Positions 1 to 7,814 of a stretch of 11,923 nucleotides of DNA are shown one piece after another. The notes under the pieces were generated by a model that worked only from the letters and a program-made list of their open reading frames with translations, was not told the DNA's origin and made no database searches. A program made the position numbers and the translations under genes. This DNA is from an uncultured Flavobacteriales bacterium (GTDB lineage: Bacteria > Bacteroidota > Bacteroidia > Flavobacteriales_D > Crocinitomicaceae): the NCBI GenBank assembly GCA_913031405.1, contig CAJWCX010000014.1, forward strand, positions 1-11,923. Direction: 5' to 3'. Each line of letters begins with the position of its first letter. Position 1 is the stretch's first letter.

Positions 1-1
1 G

Positions 2-700
2 GAGGTTGTTTGTTATTTGAATTTGGGAGAAACACTTCTCAAACCCAAAATTTCTTTTGACATTAAAGCACCGAATGCTCCAGAAACGGGAAAAGGTTTA
101 ATCAATAGAGTGGTTAATGACGAAGATGAATTGAATAGACAGTTTTTCTCCTTGCTTCTCCTTCGTAAGTTTCAACCCCTAAAAGGCACCATTACGGCAG
201 GCGGCTCAGCGGCTTTGGATATGGCTGAATCTCAAATAAATGCGATTTTAGGTCAAGTATCTAAAGACTATGATTTAAATTTCAATAGTGCAATGGATGA
301 ATTGCTCGGAGAAAATTCATTAGAATTTGGAGTATCGAAATCTTTCTTAGAGGATAGATTGATTATATCGGGAAGTTTTGGAATCGAGAATCGTTTGAAT
401 TCGAGTTTTGAAAATGGTACTGGAGATCAGTTGAGAACAGGCTTTATTGGAGATGTTTTTGTGGAGTACTTGATTAATGAGGCGGGAACTTTTAGAGTAT
501 CGGCTTTTAATCAATCGAACACGAATAGTCTAGACGATAATGCAGGTCCTTTTACTCAAGGTGCAGGTTTATCTTACCACGAGGATTTCAATAATTCAAA
601 AGATTTTAAGTTATTGCAATACTTTTTTGATATTTTCAGACCGAAAAACAAAAAACTGTACCCGATAAAGAAATCGAAACGACAAACTAAAATTGAATAA
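2..700 (+). CDS. tamB: TamB-like translocation/assembly protein, C-terminal part (5' truncated)
   Basis: The reading frame is open from the window edge, so only the C-terminal ~233 residues of a much larger protein are present; the in-frame TTG at 17 is not a credible start. TamB (DUF490 family) proteins are very long inner-membrane-anchored periplasmic proteins that form a lipid-conducting or assembly bridge to the outer membrane. The visible part matches the Bacteroidota TamB C-terminus: a 'PKISFDIKAPN' strand, an 'NDEDELNRQFFSLLLLRKF' segment, a 'QVSKDYDLNFN' segment, and then amphipathic beta strands ('LEFGVSKSFLEDRLIISGSFG', 'GDVFVEYLINEAGTFRVSAFNQSN') ending in 'FTQGAGLSYHEDF'. A Lys-rich tail (about residues 196-227 counted from the TTG) follows. 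The accC gene begins 15 bp after the stop, so the two may be co-transcribed. Family assignment is by recognised motifs; the specific role here is inferred. Confidence 0.85.
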   Translation, partial: EVVCYLNLGETLLKPKISFDIKAPNAPETGKGLINRVVNDEDELNRQFFSLLLLRKFQPLKGTITAGGSAALDMAESQINAILGQVSKDYDLNFNSAMDELLGENSLEFGVSKSFLEDRLIISGSFGIENRLNSSFENGTGDQLRTGFIGDVFVEYLINEAGTFRVSAFNQSNTNSLDDNAGPFTQGAGLSYHEDFNNSKDFKLLQYFFDIFRPKNKKLYPIKKSKRQTKIE

Positions 701-715
701 TTTTAAATTACAAGA

Positions 716-2203
716 ATGAAAAAAGTACTTATAGCCAATAGGGGGGAGATTGCGAGAAGGGTGATTCGAACACTCAAAAAAATGGGCATAGAAAGTGTGG
801 CTGTTTATTCTGATGCAGACCGGGAGGCCCCACATGTTTTTGAGGCTGATGTTGCGTTTTATATTGGTGAGAGCCCATCTTCAGATAGCTACCTCCGTCA
901 GGATAAAATTATAGCGCTTTGTAAATCAGAAAATATTGATGGTGTCCATCCTGGTTATGGATTTTTGTCTGAAAATGCTGATTTTGCGAGAGAACTATCT
1001 GCTTGTGGGGTGAAGCTCATTGGTCCTTCTCCCGAATCCATGGAAGTGATGGGCGATAAGCTCAAGGCCAAGAAGGCTGTAAAAGGTTTTAATGTACCAT
1101 TGGTTCCGGGGGTTGATGAAGCCATTTCTGATGTAAAAGCTGCGAAGGCAATTGCCAAGGAGATTAAATATCCCATTTTGATTAAAGCTTCAGCGGGAGG
1201 CGGCGGAAAGGGAATGAGGTTGATCACTAATGAAGCTGAGTTTGAAGAGCAAATGGAGATGGCTCAAAATGAAGCTCGATCTTCTTTTGGTAATGACGCT
1301 GTATTTATTGAGAAATTTGTTGAAAAACCGAGGCATATTGAGATTCAAGTATTTGCAGATCAGTCCGGTGAAGTTGTCTATTTGTTTGAACGTGAATGTT
1401 CTATTCAAAGAAGGCATCAAAAGGTTATTGAGGAGGCTCCGAGTTCTATTCTTACTCCAGAGCTTCGTCAAGAAATGGGGGAGGCAGCTATTGCCGTTTG
1501 TAAGTCATGTGGTTATGAAGGTGCGGGAACAGTCGAGTTTTTAATGGATGCAGAGCTAAACTTTTACTTCTTAGAGATGAATACAAGGCTACAGGTTGAG
1601 CATCCTGTTACTGAAGAAATTACTGGATTAGACCTTGTCGAGTGGCAAATTCGAATTGCACGCGGAGAAAAACTTCCTAAAACGCAAAACGAATTAACCA
1701 TAAATGGTCATGCAATAGAAGTTCGTGTATACGCGGAAGACGCTTTGAATGGATTTATACCAGATATTGGAACATTAAACCGTTACGTCAGACCAAAAGG
1801 CGCGGGTATAAGGGTTGATGATGCATTTGAAGAAGGCATGGACATTCCGATTTATTATGATCCTATGATCGCGAAGCTTGTTGTTTGGGCAAAAGATAGA
1901 GATACCTGCATTGAAAAGTGCATTCGTGCCATTAATGACTACCAAATTTCAGGAGTAAAGACCACATTAGATTTTGGTATCTATGTTCTGAAACACGATG
2001 CTTTTAAAAGTGGCGATTTCGATACAAACTTCGTCAAACTTCATCTTCCTGATGTCCGTTTGATTCCCGAATCGATGACCGATGAAGGCAATGCTTTAAT
2101 GGGATCTTTAAATCTAATTTGGACAGATCTTATTGAGACAAAAAACAAGGATTTTCAGTCTCATAAGATTACAGCTTCATGGAAGAACCAATCAAATTCA
2201 TAA
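716..2203 (+). CDS. accC: Biotin carboxylase subunit of an acetyl-/acyl-CoA carboxylase
   Basis: This enzyme uses ATP and bicarbonate to carboxylate biotin on a carrier protein, the first half-reaction of acetyl-CoA or propionyl-CoA carboxylase, in the cytoplasm. The start is fixed by the family's typical N-terminus, MKKVLIANRGEIARR. The N-terminal domain includes HPGYGFLSEN (78-87). The ATP-grasp domain has the glycine-rich loop GGGGKGM (161-167), ERECSIQRRHQK (225-236) and EMNTRLQVEHPVTE (287-300), with Arg291 and Glu295 at the positions expected for catalytic residues. The C-terminal domain contains Arg337. The core ends near residue 450; about 45 further residues make it longer than the 449-residue E. 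coli AccC and lack the biotin-attachment motif (MKM) of fused alpha subunits. That length and the 'FVEKPRHIEIQVFAD' stretch resemble acyl-CoA (propionyl-CoA) carboxylase subunits. No carrier or carboxyltransferase gene lies next to it, so the substrate cannot be decided here. Confidence 0.95.
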   Translation: MKKVLIANRGEIARRVIRTLKKMGIESVAVYSDADREAPHVFEADVAFYIGESPSSDSYLRQDKIIALCKSENIDGVHPGYGFLSENADFARELSACGVKLIGPSPESMEVMGDKLKAKKAVKGFNVPLVPGVDEAISDVKAAKAIAKEIKYPILIKASAGGGGKGMRLITNEAEFEEQMEMAQNEARSSFGNDAVFIEKFVEKPRHIEIQVFADQSGEVVYLFERECSIQRRHQKVIEEAPSSILTPELRQEMGEAAIAVCKSCGYEGAGTVEFLMDAELNFYFLEMNTRLQVEHPVTEEITGLDLVEWQIRIARGEKLPKTQNELTINGHAIEVRVYAEDALNGFIPDIGTLNRYVRPKGAGIRVDDAFEEGMDIPIYYDPMIAKLVVWAKDRDTCIEKCIRAINDYQISGVKTTLDFGIYVLKHDAFKSGDFDTNFVKLHLPDVRLIPESMTDEGNALMGSLNLIWTDLIETKNKDFQSHKITASWKNQSNS

Positions 2204-2241
2204 AATGATGTGATTTAAGGAATATATTTATTCAAAACAAT

Positions 2242-2249
2242 TATTTTTG
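2242..2249 (+). promoter_or_regulatory. Putative promoter -7 box for sucC
   Basis: TATTTTTG fits the Bacteroidota -7 consensus TAnnTTTG and is followed by C, as is common. It lies 17 bp upstream of the sucC ATG in the 63-bp gap after accC, which would give a short leader of about 10 nt. No convincing TTG -33 element is visible 17-23 bp upstream, and AT-rich DNA produces such boxes by chance, so the call is tentative. Confidence 0.45.
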
Positions 2250-2266
2250 CCAACAAATCATACAAA

Positions 2267-3478
2267 ATGAACTTACACGAGTACCAAGGAAAATCAATCT
2301 TGAAAAGTTTTGGAGTTGCCATCCAGGAGGGAATAGTTATCGATAAGGCCGAAGATGCGGTTTCAGCTGCAGAAAAATTAAACAAAGAAACAGGAACCAC
2401 ATGGTTTGTTGTGAAAGCTCAAATACATGCGGGTGGTCGTGGAAAAGGAACAGTAGCGGAAACTGGATCTCACGGAGTGGTTATTGCCAAAGGCATTGAT
2501 CAGGTTGAAGAGAAGGTTCGAGGTATTTTAGGGGGACATTTAGAAACTCTTCAAACCAACGGAAAAGGTAAGAAGGTGAATAAGGTACTTATAGCTCAGG
2601 ACGTCTATTATCCAGGACCTTCTGAAATAAAAGAGTTCTACATGTCGGTGTTATTGGATCGAGAGCAAGGCAAAAATGTAATCGTCTATTCTACAGAAGG
2701 AGGTATGGATATTGAACATGTTGCCGAGCATACTCCTGAAAAAATATTTAAAGAGTTTATTGATCCTCATGTTGGTCTTCAAGGTTTTCAAGCCAGGAAA
2801 ATTGCCTTTAATTTGGGGCTTTCGGGACCTTCATTTAAGGAAATGGTAAGGTTCGTAAGTTCTTTGTATAAGGCCTATATTGGTGTGGATGCGTCGATGT
2901 TTGAAATCAATCCCTTATTTAAAACTGCAGATGATAAGATTATTGCCGTTGATTCAAAAGTAACCCTTGATGGTAATGGTCTGTTTAGACATCCAGATTA
3001 TGCCGCTATGCGTGATAAATCAGAAGAAGACCCAACAGAAGTTGAGGCGGATGAAGTGGGATTGAACTTTGTGAAATTGGATGGCAATGTCGGATGCATG
3101 GTGAATGGAGCTGGTTTAGCTATGGCGACTATGGATATTATTAAATTATCTGGTGGTAATCCAGCGAACTTTCTTGATGTTGGTGGTACAGCTGATGCAG
3201 AGCGGGTTGAAAAGGCTTTTGACATCATTCTTAAAGACGCTAATGTCAAAGCGATTTTAATTAATATTTTCGGTGGAATTGTAAGATGTGATCGAGTTGC
3301 TCAAGGTGTAGTAGATGCCTACAATAATATGGGTGATATACCAGTTCCAATTATAGTGAGACTTCAAGGTACGAATGCAATTGAGGCCAAAAAATTAATC
3401 GACGAATCTGGTTTGAATGTGCACTCTGCTGTCTTACTTCAGGAAGCTGCGGATAAAGTCAAAGAAGTTTTAGCATAA
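2267..3478 (+). CDS. sucC: Succinyl-CoA ligase (ADP-forming) subunit beta
   Basis: This is the beta subunit of succinyl-CoA synthetase, which interconverts succinyl-CoA and succinate with ATP or GTP formation in the TCA cycle. The start is the family's conserved MNLHEYQGKS. The N-terminal ATP-grasp domain shows VVKAQIHAGGRGKG (48-61), Gly-Gly-Met-Asp-Ile-Glu (145-150), and the Mg/nucleotide-binding EINPL (213-217) and AVDSK (227-231). The C-terminal CoA-ligase domain shows GNVGCMVNGAGLAMATMD (273-290), FLDVGGTA (302-309) and the power-helix loop region FGGIVRCD (335-342). At 403 residues it is complete and slightly longer than the 388-residue E. coli protein, with the extra length around residues 90-108, a form seen in this phylum. 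The catalytic alpha subunit gene (sucD) is not in the window; the following gene is a glycosyltransferase. Confidence 0.97.
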   Translation: MNLHEYQGKSILKSFGVAIQEGIVIDKAEDAVSAAEKLNKETGTTWFVVKAQIHAGGRGKGTVAETGSHGVVIAKGIDQVEEKVRGILGGHLETLQTNGKGKKVNKVLIAQDVYYPGPSEIKEFYMSVLLDREQGKNVIVYSTEGGMDIEHVAEHTPEKIFKEFIDPHVGLQGFQARKIAFNLGLSGPSFKEMVRFVSSLYKAYIGVDASMFEINPLFKTADDKIIAVDSKVTLDGNGLFRHPDYAAMRDKSEEDPTEVEADEVGLNFVKLDGNVGCMVNGAGLAMATMDIIKLSGGNPANFLDVGGTADAERVEKAFDIILKDANVKAILINIFGGIVRCDRVAQGVVDAYNNMGDIPVPIIVRLQGTNAIEAKKLIDESGLNVHSAVLLQEAADKVKEVLA

Positions 3479-3525
3479 AAAGATCTTTCAATTCGAGCTC
3501 GTTATTTTTTTATGATGCGGTATTG

Positions 3526-3551
3526 ACCATAAACCTTAATGGTAATGGTTT
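3526..3551 (+). repeat. Small overlapping inverted repeats upstream of the glycosyltransferase gene
   Basis: Two mutually exclusive hairpins are possible in the 85-bp gap before the GT9 start. One pairs ACCAT (3526-3530) with ATGGT (3539-3543). The other pairs AAACC-TTA (3531-3538) with TAA-(T)-GGTTT (3543-3551), with a one-base bulge. No T-run follows, so it does not look like an intrinsic terminator. It could be a leader structure or chance. Confidence 0.3.
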
Positions 3552-3563
3552 AAGTTCAATTTT

Positions 3564-4481
3564 ATGTTGAAAACAAATTCAATAAAGGAAGACAATCAAA
3601 AAATCAATCTAGCAGTTCGATTACCCAATTGGATAGGCGATACATTAATGACTTTTCCGATGCTGAAGTCTTTGGAAAATGCCGGTATTGACTTCACTTG
3701 CATAGGACACCCATGGGCTAAAGATCTTTTTTCTGGAGAAAATTTTAAAATCATTGTGAGTTCTGATGTTAAAAAGGTCAAATGGGCACATCGTATTTAC
3801 AGAACCCATAAGTTTAATTATGGAATTGCTTGCCCAAATACATTTTCTGCAACCCTACCGATGAGACTTGCTGGTCTAAAAACGATAGGTTATCATTGGT
3901 TATCAGGGATCAGGCCAAAATACTTAAATAATCAACATACGGTTGAAAATTACTTTGAGCTTGGATGTCCATTTTTAGATGAGATAATAAATACCAGGTC
4001 CATTAAAGACAAAATAATCGTTCATCCAGATAGCGCAGCTGAGAGTCTTAAAATCATTAATGAAATTGGAACACCATATATTGTGGTTTGTCCTTATGCT
4101 TCAAATCTTCACAAAGGAGCGAATAAGGAGTGGCCTTATTGGGACTCTTTTTTTGAGGAATTTAATGAATATAAAATAGTAGCCTTAGTTTCTCCGGCGG
4201 ACGAGGAGCGCTGTATAAAAGAGTTTTCCAAAATTATGGTAATAAGTTCGGATCTTTCTGTCACCGGCGCAATCATGAAAAATGCCAAGTATGTGATTGC
4301 CAATGACAGTGGGGCAATGCATCTAGCTTCTTTTTATGGCGCAAATATCATTGGTTTGTTCGGAGTTACTGATATACACAAAACAAAACCTTGGTATGGG
4401 AGGTATTTGATTGGTGAAAATCAAGAATTTATTTCACAAGAAGAGCTCATCAAGACATTGAAAGATTCATTACTCGATTAA
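3564..4481 (+). CDS. Glycosyltransferase family 9 (ADP-heptose:LPS heptosyltransferase-like)
   Basis: GT9 enzymes transfer heptose, or related sugars, from a nucleotide donor to lipopolysaccharide core on the cytoplasmic face of the inner membrane. The GT-B layout is visible. The N-terminal acceptor domain starts with NLAVRLPNWIGDTLMTFPML (15-34), whose GD (25-26) holds the usual catalytic Asp. The C-terminal donor-binding domain has VVCPYAS (174-180) with Lys188 nearby, ANDSGAMHLASFYG (246-259) and LFGVTDIHKTKPW (265-277), the two most diagnostic GT9 motifs. At 305 residues it is slightly shorter than typical 320-350-residue WaaC/WaaF proteins. About 13 extra residues precede the first conserved strand, but no alternative ATG sits closer. 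There is no signal peptide, consistent with a cytosolic enzyme. Acceptor and sugar specificity cannot be read from sequence. It is not clustered with other LPS genes, and its stop overlaps the opposing gene's stop by 12 bp. Confidence 0.88.
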   Translation: MLKTNSIKEDNQKINLAVRLPNWIGDTLMTFPMLKSLENAGIDFTCIGHPWAKDLFSGENFKIIVSSDVKKVKWAHRIYRTHKFNYGIACPNTFSATLPMRLAGLKTIGYHWLSGIRPKYLNNQHTVENYFELGCPFLDEIINTRSIKDKIIVHPDSAAESLKIINEIGTPYIVVCPYASNLHKGANKEWPYWDSFFEEFNEYKIVALVSPADEERCIKEFSKIMVISSDLSVTGAIMKNAKYVIANDSGAMHLASFYGANIIGLFGVTDIHKTKPWYGRYLIGENQEFISQEELIKTLKDSLLD

Positions 4482-7400
4482 TGAGACGAATCCTCTTTTA
4501 AGAATGGGAATTCCCGTTTCATCTTGGGCCTCAAAAACATAAACGTAGACATCGTTTGTAGCTTTTTTTCCATTGGATTGTATGGTCCCATTCCAACCGT
4601 CATTTTTGTCGAAAGATTCAAAAACTTTTTGTCCCCACCTGTTGATGATGGTTAGGTGATACGTTGAAAATTCAATGTTTGAGACTATAGGTCTAAATAT
4701 AGGATTCATTCCATTCGGAGTAAATGCATTGGGAATATAGATTCGAGGGCTGTATAGAAGGCAAAGCTCATTTGAAGCACTAACTGCCGAGAAATTATAG
4801 GTATTAAATGCTTCAACCGCTTCAATTCGATAACATATTTTACCATCTGATTCTGTGGTGCTTACATCATCTGCATAATTCAATTCACTTGGATCCAATA
4901 CTGCAATAGGAGATGAATCATAATTCCCATTGACTGATCTATAAATATGATATTCAAGAATGCCTCCATCGAATCCTTCATAAGGAGACCAATTGATTGA
5001 ATTGATCATGTCATATTCATTGGCAGATCCTTCCAAAAATATGGTTTTATTCTCGTTAGCAAAAGTGCCTTCATTTCCGCAGCTGTCGATGTATTTGGTT
5101 CGGTATTCCCAGGAGCGATAGCTTGGATTCGCATCTTCATCTAGAAAAAATACTTGATTCGTATTTGCATCACTTCTTCCTATTTCCTCGTAGGCGCCAT
5201 TGATGGTTTTTCTTTGAAAAATAATCTCCGTAATGCCTACTGATTCATCCACATAATCATACAACTCAATAGATTCATCATTTACTGTTGCCAGCATAAA
5301 ATAATGGAAGGCCGGTTGTCCTGCAGTAGGAACGTTAAAAAGAGTTGGTGAAGAAAAGGCATTGTAGCCGTCAAAGAAAACGGCATTGATATAGATGCTG
5401 TAATTTTGATTCCCAATGACAGGGATTCGAACGGTAGTATCTTGGCTGATTTCTTCTAGATTCCATACCCCACCTATCAAACTCCATATTTCATAAAAGT
5501 CAACATCCCGTCCGATATAGGGGGTCCAAAATATATCTGCTTCCTGTTCACACATATAGACTTCAGATGACGAAATCATAGAGGTGTTGATGCTGGCTTT
5601 TGCCGACGTCTGAAAGGTTACCGGCGTTGTATTGGTGGAGCAGGAGTCAAACGCAGCTACAGAGTATGAGTAGGGACCTTCATTTAGGTTCACAGGGTAT
5701 AAATAGCTTGTATTTTCAATGCCCCAAATCGTATCCAATTCAAAAAGAATTCCGTTTGAATCAAAGGTATAAATAATGTAACCATAGGTGTCATTTTGAT
5801 TATTCTCATCCCATTGGATCATCATATTATTGCTCGTAGTATCAATTCCTACAGATACAATTAAAGGGATACTCGGGGTAAGCATATCCTCAAAGTCATC
5901 GCCAATAGTGTTAGATGTATATGTACACTCACTGGTCGGTAATTCAATTCGATAACTCAAAAAGGCTTGACATATATCTATGGTGTCTTTGTAATTATTT
6001 ACGCTAAATGGAACACTATCGATTAATTCAAGAGATCCTACTGGATACTCTCTAAAGATACGGGAGTAGTTATTAAATTCAGGTTCAAAATCCGTACTTG
6101 GATTATTCCAGTTCAACAAAGCAGTTCCATTTCCAGGGTTATTAATGCTTAAAAAGATGTTAGCTATTGTATCTGAAAACCGTAAACTGTTTCCACAGGC
6201 TCCGGAGGTAGTAGATAAAAAATAATTTTGGCTTCCTGTTATGCCGTTAATTGTGAAATTGGTAGTGGTAATATCTGCAATATTTGCAATCAAACCGTCT
6301 TCAACAGAATAGATTCCGTATTCAATGAATGTACCGTTTGGGTCAGAAACCTCATTCCAATAAATCGTAATATTATCGCTGTCATCTGTTTGAATACAAG
6401 ATATTTTAGGAGCATCTAAAACACCCGAGTTGATAACATTGATACGCACTGTGGAATAGGTTATTTTTGGAATTTGACAAAAATCATCTTGAACCTTAAA
6501 AACAAAGTCATAAGGAATCATATCGGTGACCTCTCCGAATTGATTGATTAAATGGTCACAGGTGGTTTCCCAGTTAAAAACTGTGCTTACCGTTTGTGGA
6601 GCGGAAATCGGTGGAACTGAATTCAATGTTGCACACGGTTCTATATCACAACCTATGTTAGATGTAAATCCATTTCCAAACATAGGACCCGATGGAGTAA
6701 TGATGACATTTTGACTTGACCCATCTTGGAGTAAATCAAAATCACTTGCCAATAAATCAAAAGAAATGAGGTCTCCGGCAATCACGTCTACTTCAAAAGA
6801 GTTTCCGGGAAATGGAGCGGTAATCACGGGTGCTTCGTTATCATCAGAACAGGGGAGTACCACGACTTGCATTTCTCTTTCTACTTCGGAAACAAGATTA
6901 CCTTGACGATAGGATTTGACCGTTACTTTAATATTGAAATTGCCTGATGTAAAGCTTGTAAAAATCAATTCTCCATTTGCCTCGTTTATTGTTGCTGCGA
7001 TATTATTGGGATCTGTAAGTGTTCCAGGTGTTGGCGAGTCATAAGAAAAGTTTGATTCAAAAGGAACTGGAACTGGATTGTTCGGGGGATCATATGTTCC
7101 TGTGGGAAAATGATCATAGGGAACGCCGAACTCAAATTTTAGAGAATCGAGGTCGGGGTCAACAGCATTCATATTATATCGGTATTCTGATCCAGCACAT
7201 GTTGCAAAATAAGGAGGTTGAAGAAATTGAGGTGACGAATCCGTACATGAATTAGAAATTGAATTGGGTGATTCAAACATTTTAGCCGCTACCGTAATAC
7301 CGTAAGAAGAGGGATCATTAAGATTGGTAAGTGCCCCACTTCTTGAAAAATTCTCATAAGTAAAGATCCAACCTGCTGCTGGAGGTACACCAGAAATGGT

Positions 7401-7757
7401 AATTTCTGCACTTTGATAAACAACTTTTTCTATGGCTCCTATCCCATTTCCACCGGCACTTCCGATACCACATTCTAGCATAGCAGGGGAACCCATCACT
7501 TCAGTACAACTTGGAGAGATATCCTCTCTATATACAAAGGGTAAGGTGATATTTGTAAGCGTAGGGTGGTTCCAAACCCTTATGGTTTCTGAAACGATGT
7601 TGACCTCAGCTCCGTTGCAATCTCTATAAAAAACCAATTGAAATTGATAGGTATTTCCGCCCGTACATTGCCATGTGATCTCGCCTCCCATAACATGAGA
7701 AGCCCAAATAACATTTGAGCTAAGTAGTAAGAATAATAAAAAAGCAAGCTTTTTCAT
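4470..7757 (-). CDS. Large secreted protein with type IX secretion type B sorting domain (gliding motility-associated C-terminal domain)
   Basis: The product is predicted to be exported by Sec and then carried across the outer membrane by the type IX system. Residues 1-19 are a signal peptide (MKK, Leu-rich core, cut likely at A19|S20). The mature start SHVMGGEITWQCTGG, followed by VFYRDCNG, is a conserved N-terminal domain of many Bacteroidota surface proteins. Residues ~200-445 contain a cadherin-like stretch (AVDPDLDSLKFEFG; ITAPFPGNSFEVDV). Residues ~449-1003 look like six ~90-residue fibronectin III-type modules, five carrying a Trp anchor (W467, W550, W649, W743, W923). The last 90 residues (1006-1095: IPNAFTPNG, INRWGQKVFES, GWNG, ending LKRGFVSLIE) form the CHU_C/type B sorting domain. 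There are 20 cysteines, several paired by module, fitting an oxidised extracellular protein. No catalytic domain is recognised; an adhesin or surface-matrix role is inferred. It lies 57 bp downstream of the M16 genes. Confidence 0.9.
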   Translation of the reverse strand: MKKLAFLLFLLLSSNVIWASHVMGGEITWQCTGGNTYQFQLVFYRDCNGAEVNIVSETIRVWNHPTLTNITLPFVYREDISPSCTEVMGSPAMLECGIGSAGGNGIGAIEKVVYQSAEITISGVPPAAGWIFTYENFSRSGALTNLNDPSSYGITVAAKMFESPNSISNSCTDSSPQFLQPPYFATCAGSEYRYNMNAVDPDLDSLKFEFGVPYDHFPTGTYDPPNNPVPVPFESNFSYDSPTPGTLTDPNNIAATINEANGELIFTSFTSGNFNIKVTVKSYRQGNLVSEVEREMQVVVLPCSDDNEAPVITAPFPGNSFEVDVIAGDLISFDLLASDFDLLQDGSSQNVIITPSGPMFGNGFTSNIGCDIEPCATLNSVPPISAPQTVSTVFNWETTCDHLINQFGEVTDMIPYDFVFKVQDDFCQIPKITYSTVRINVINSGVLDAPKISCIQTDDSDNITIYWNEVSDPNGTFIEYGIYSVEDGLIANIADITTTNFTINGITGSQNYFLSTTSGACGNSLRFSDTIANIFLSINNPGNGTALLNWNNPSTDFEPEFNNYSRIFREYPVGSLELIDSVPFSVNNYKDTIDICQAFLSYRIELPTSECTYTSNTIGDDFEDMLTPSIPLIVSVGIDTTSNNMMIQWDENNQNDTYGYIIYTFDSNGILFELDTIWGIENTSYLYPVNLNEGPYSYSVAAFDSCSTNTTPVTFQTSAKASINTSMISSSEVYMCEQEADIFWTPYIGRDVDFYEIWSLIGGVWNLEEISQDTTVRIPVIGNQNYSIYINAVFFDGYNAFSSPTLFNVPTAGQPAFHYFMLATVNDESIELYDYVDESVGITEIIFQRKTINGAYEEIGRSDANTNQVFFLDEDANPSYRSWEYRTKYIDSCGNEGTFANENKTIFLEGSANEYDMINSINWSPYEGFDGGILEYHIYRSVNGNYDSSPIAVLDPSELNYADDVSTTESDGKICYRIEAVEAFNTYNFSAVSASNELCLLYSPRIYIPNAFTPNGMNPIFRPIVSNIEFSTYHLTIINRWGQKVFESFDKNDGWNGTIQSNGKKATNDVYVYVFEAQDETGIPILKRGFVSLIE
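4502..4519 (+). terminator. Possible weak terminator hairpin after the GT9 gene
   Basis: GAATGGG-AATT-CCCGTTT can fold into a 7-bp stem (with G-T wobbles) and a 4-nt loop, starting 20 nt after the glycosyltransferase stop. The following CATCTT is only weakly T-rich. The sequence is also coding for residues near the end of the opposing secreted protein, so its terminator role is speculative. Confidence 0.25.
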
Positions 7758-7773
7758 ACAGATTTAACGAATA

Positions 7774-7790
7774 ATAATACGTAGTATTAT
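7774..7790. repeat. Perfect 7-bp inverted repeat in the gap upstream of the secreted protein gene
   Basis: ATAATAC-GTA-GTATTAT is a perfect 7-bp inverted repeat with a 3-bp centre. It sits 16 bp upstream of the secreted protein's ATG and 24 bp past the stop of the second M16 gene. No T-run follows on the minus strand, which argues against a simple intrinsic terminator; an operator or a leader hairpin is possible. The gap also holds no clear TAnnTTTG box on the minus strand. Confidence 0.4.
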
Positions 7791-7814
7791 AACGGAATGG
7801 AGAAAATAAAGTTG

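Noticed and set aside
17..700. Treating the first gene as a complete protein starting at TTG 17
   Set aside because: The frame is open through the left edge and the sequence is the typical C-terminal end of a very long TamB protein, so the TTG is an internal Leu codon.
955..1544. Open frames of 90-104 codons overlapping the accC gene on both strands
   Set aside because: They lie entirely within a highly conserved biotin carboxylase gene, have no recognisable domain or plausible promoter, and look like alternative-frame shadows.
3494..3511. CGAGCTCG palindrome close to a seven-T run after sucC, resembling a terminator
   Set aside because: The palindrome has no loop, so at most two base pairs could form around a 4-nt loop; it cannot make a stable terminator stem.
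7019..7629. Plus-strand open frames of 65-78 codons inside the large secreted protein gene
   Set aside because: They are antisense to a continuous 1095-codon gene with signal peptide and known domains; their translations are low in structure and unrecognisable.
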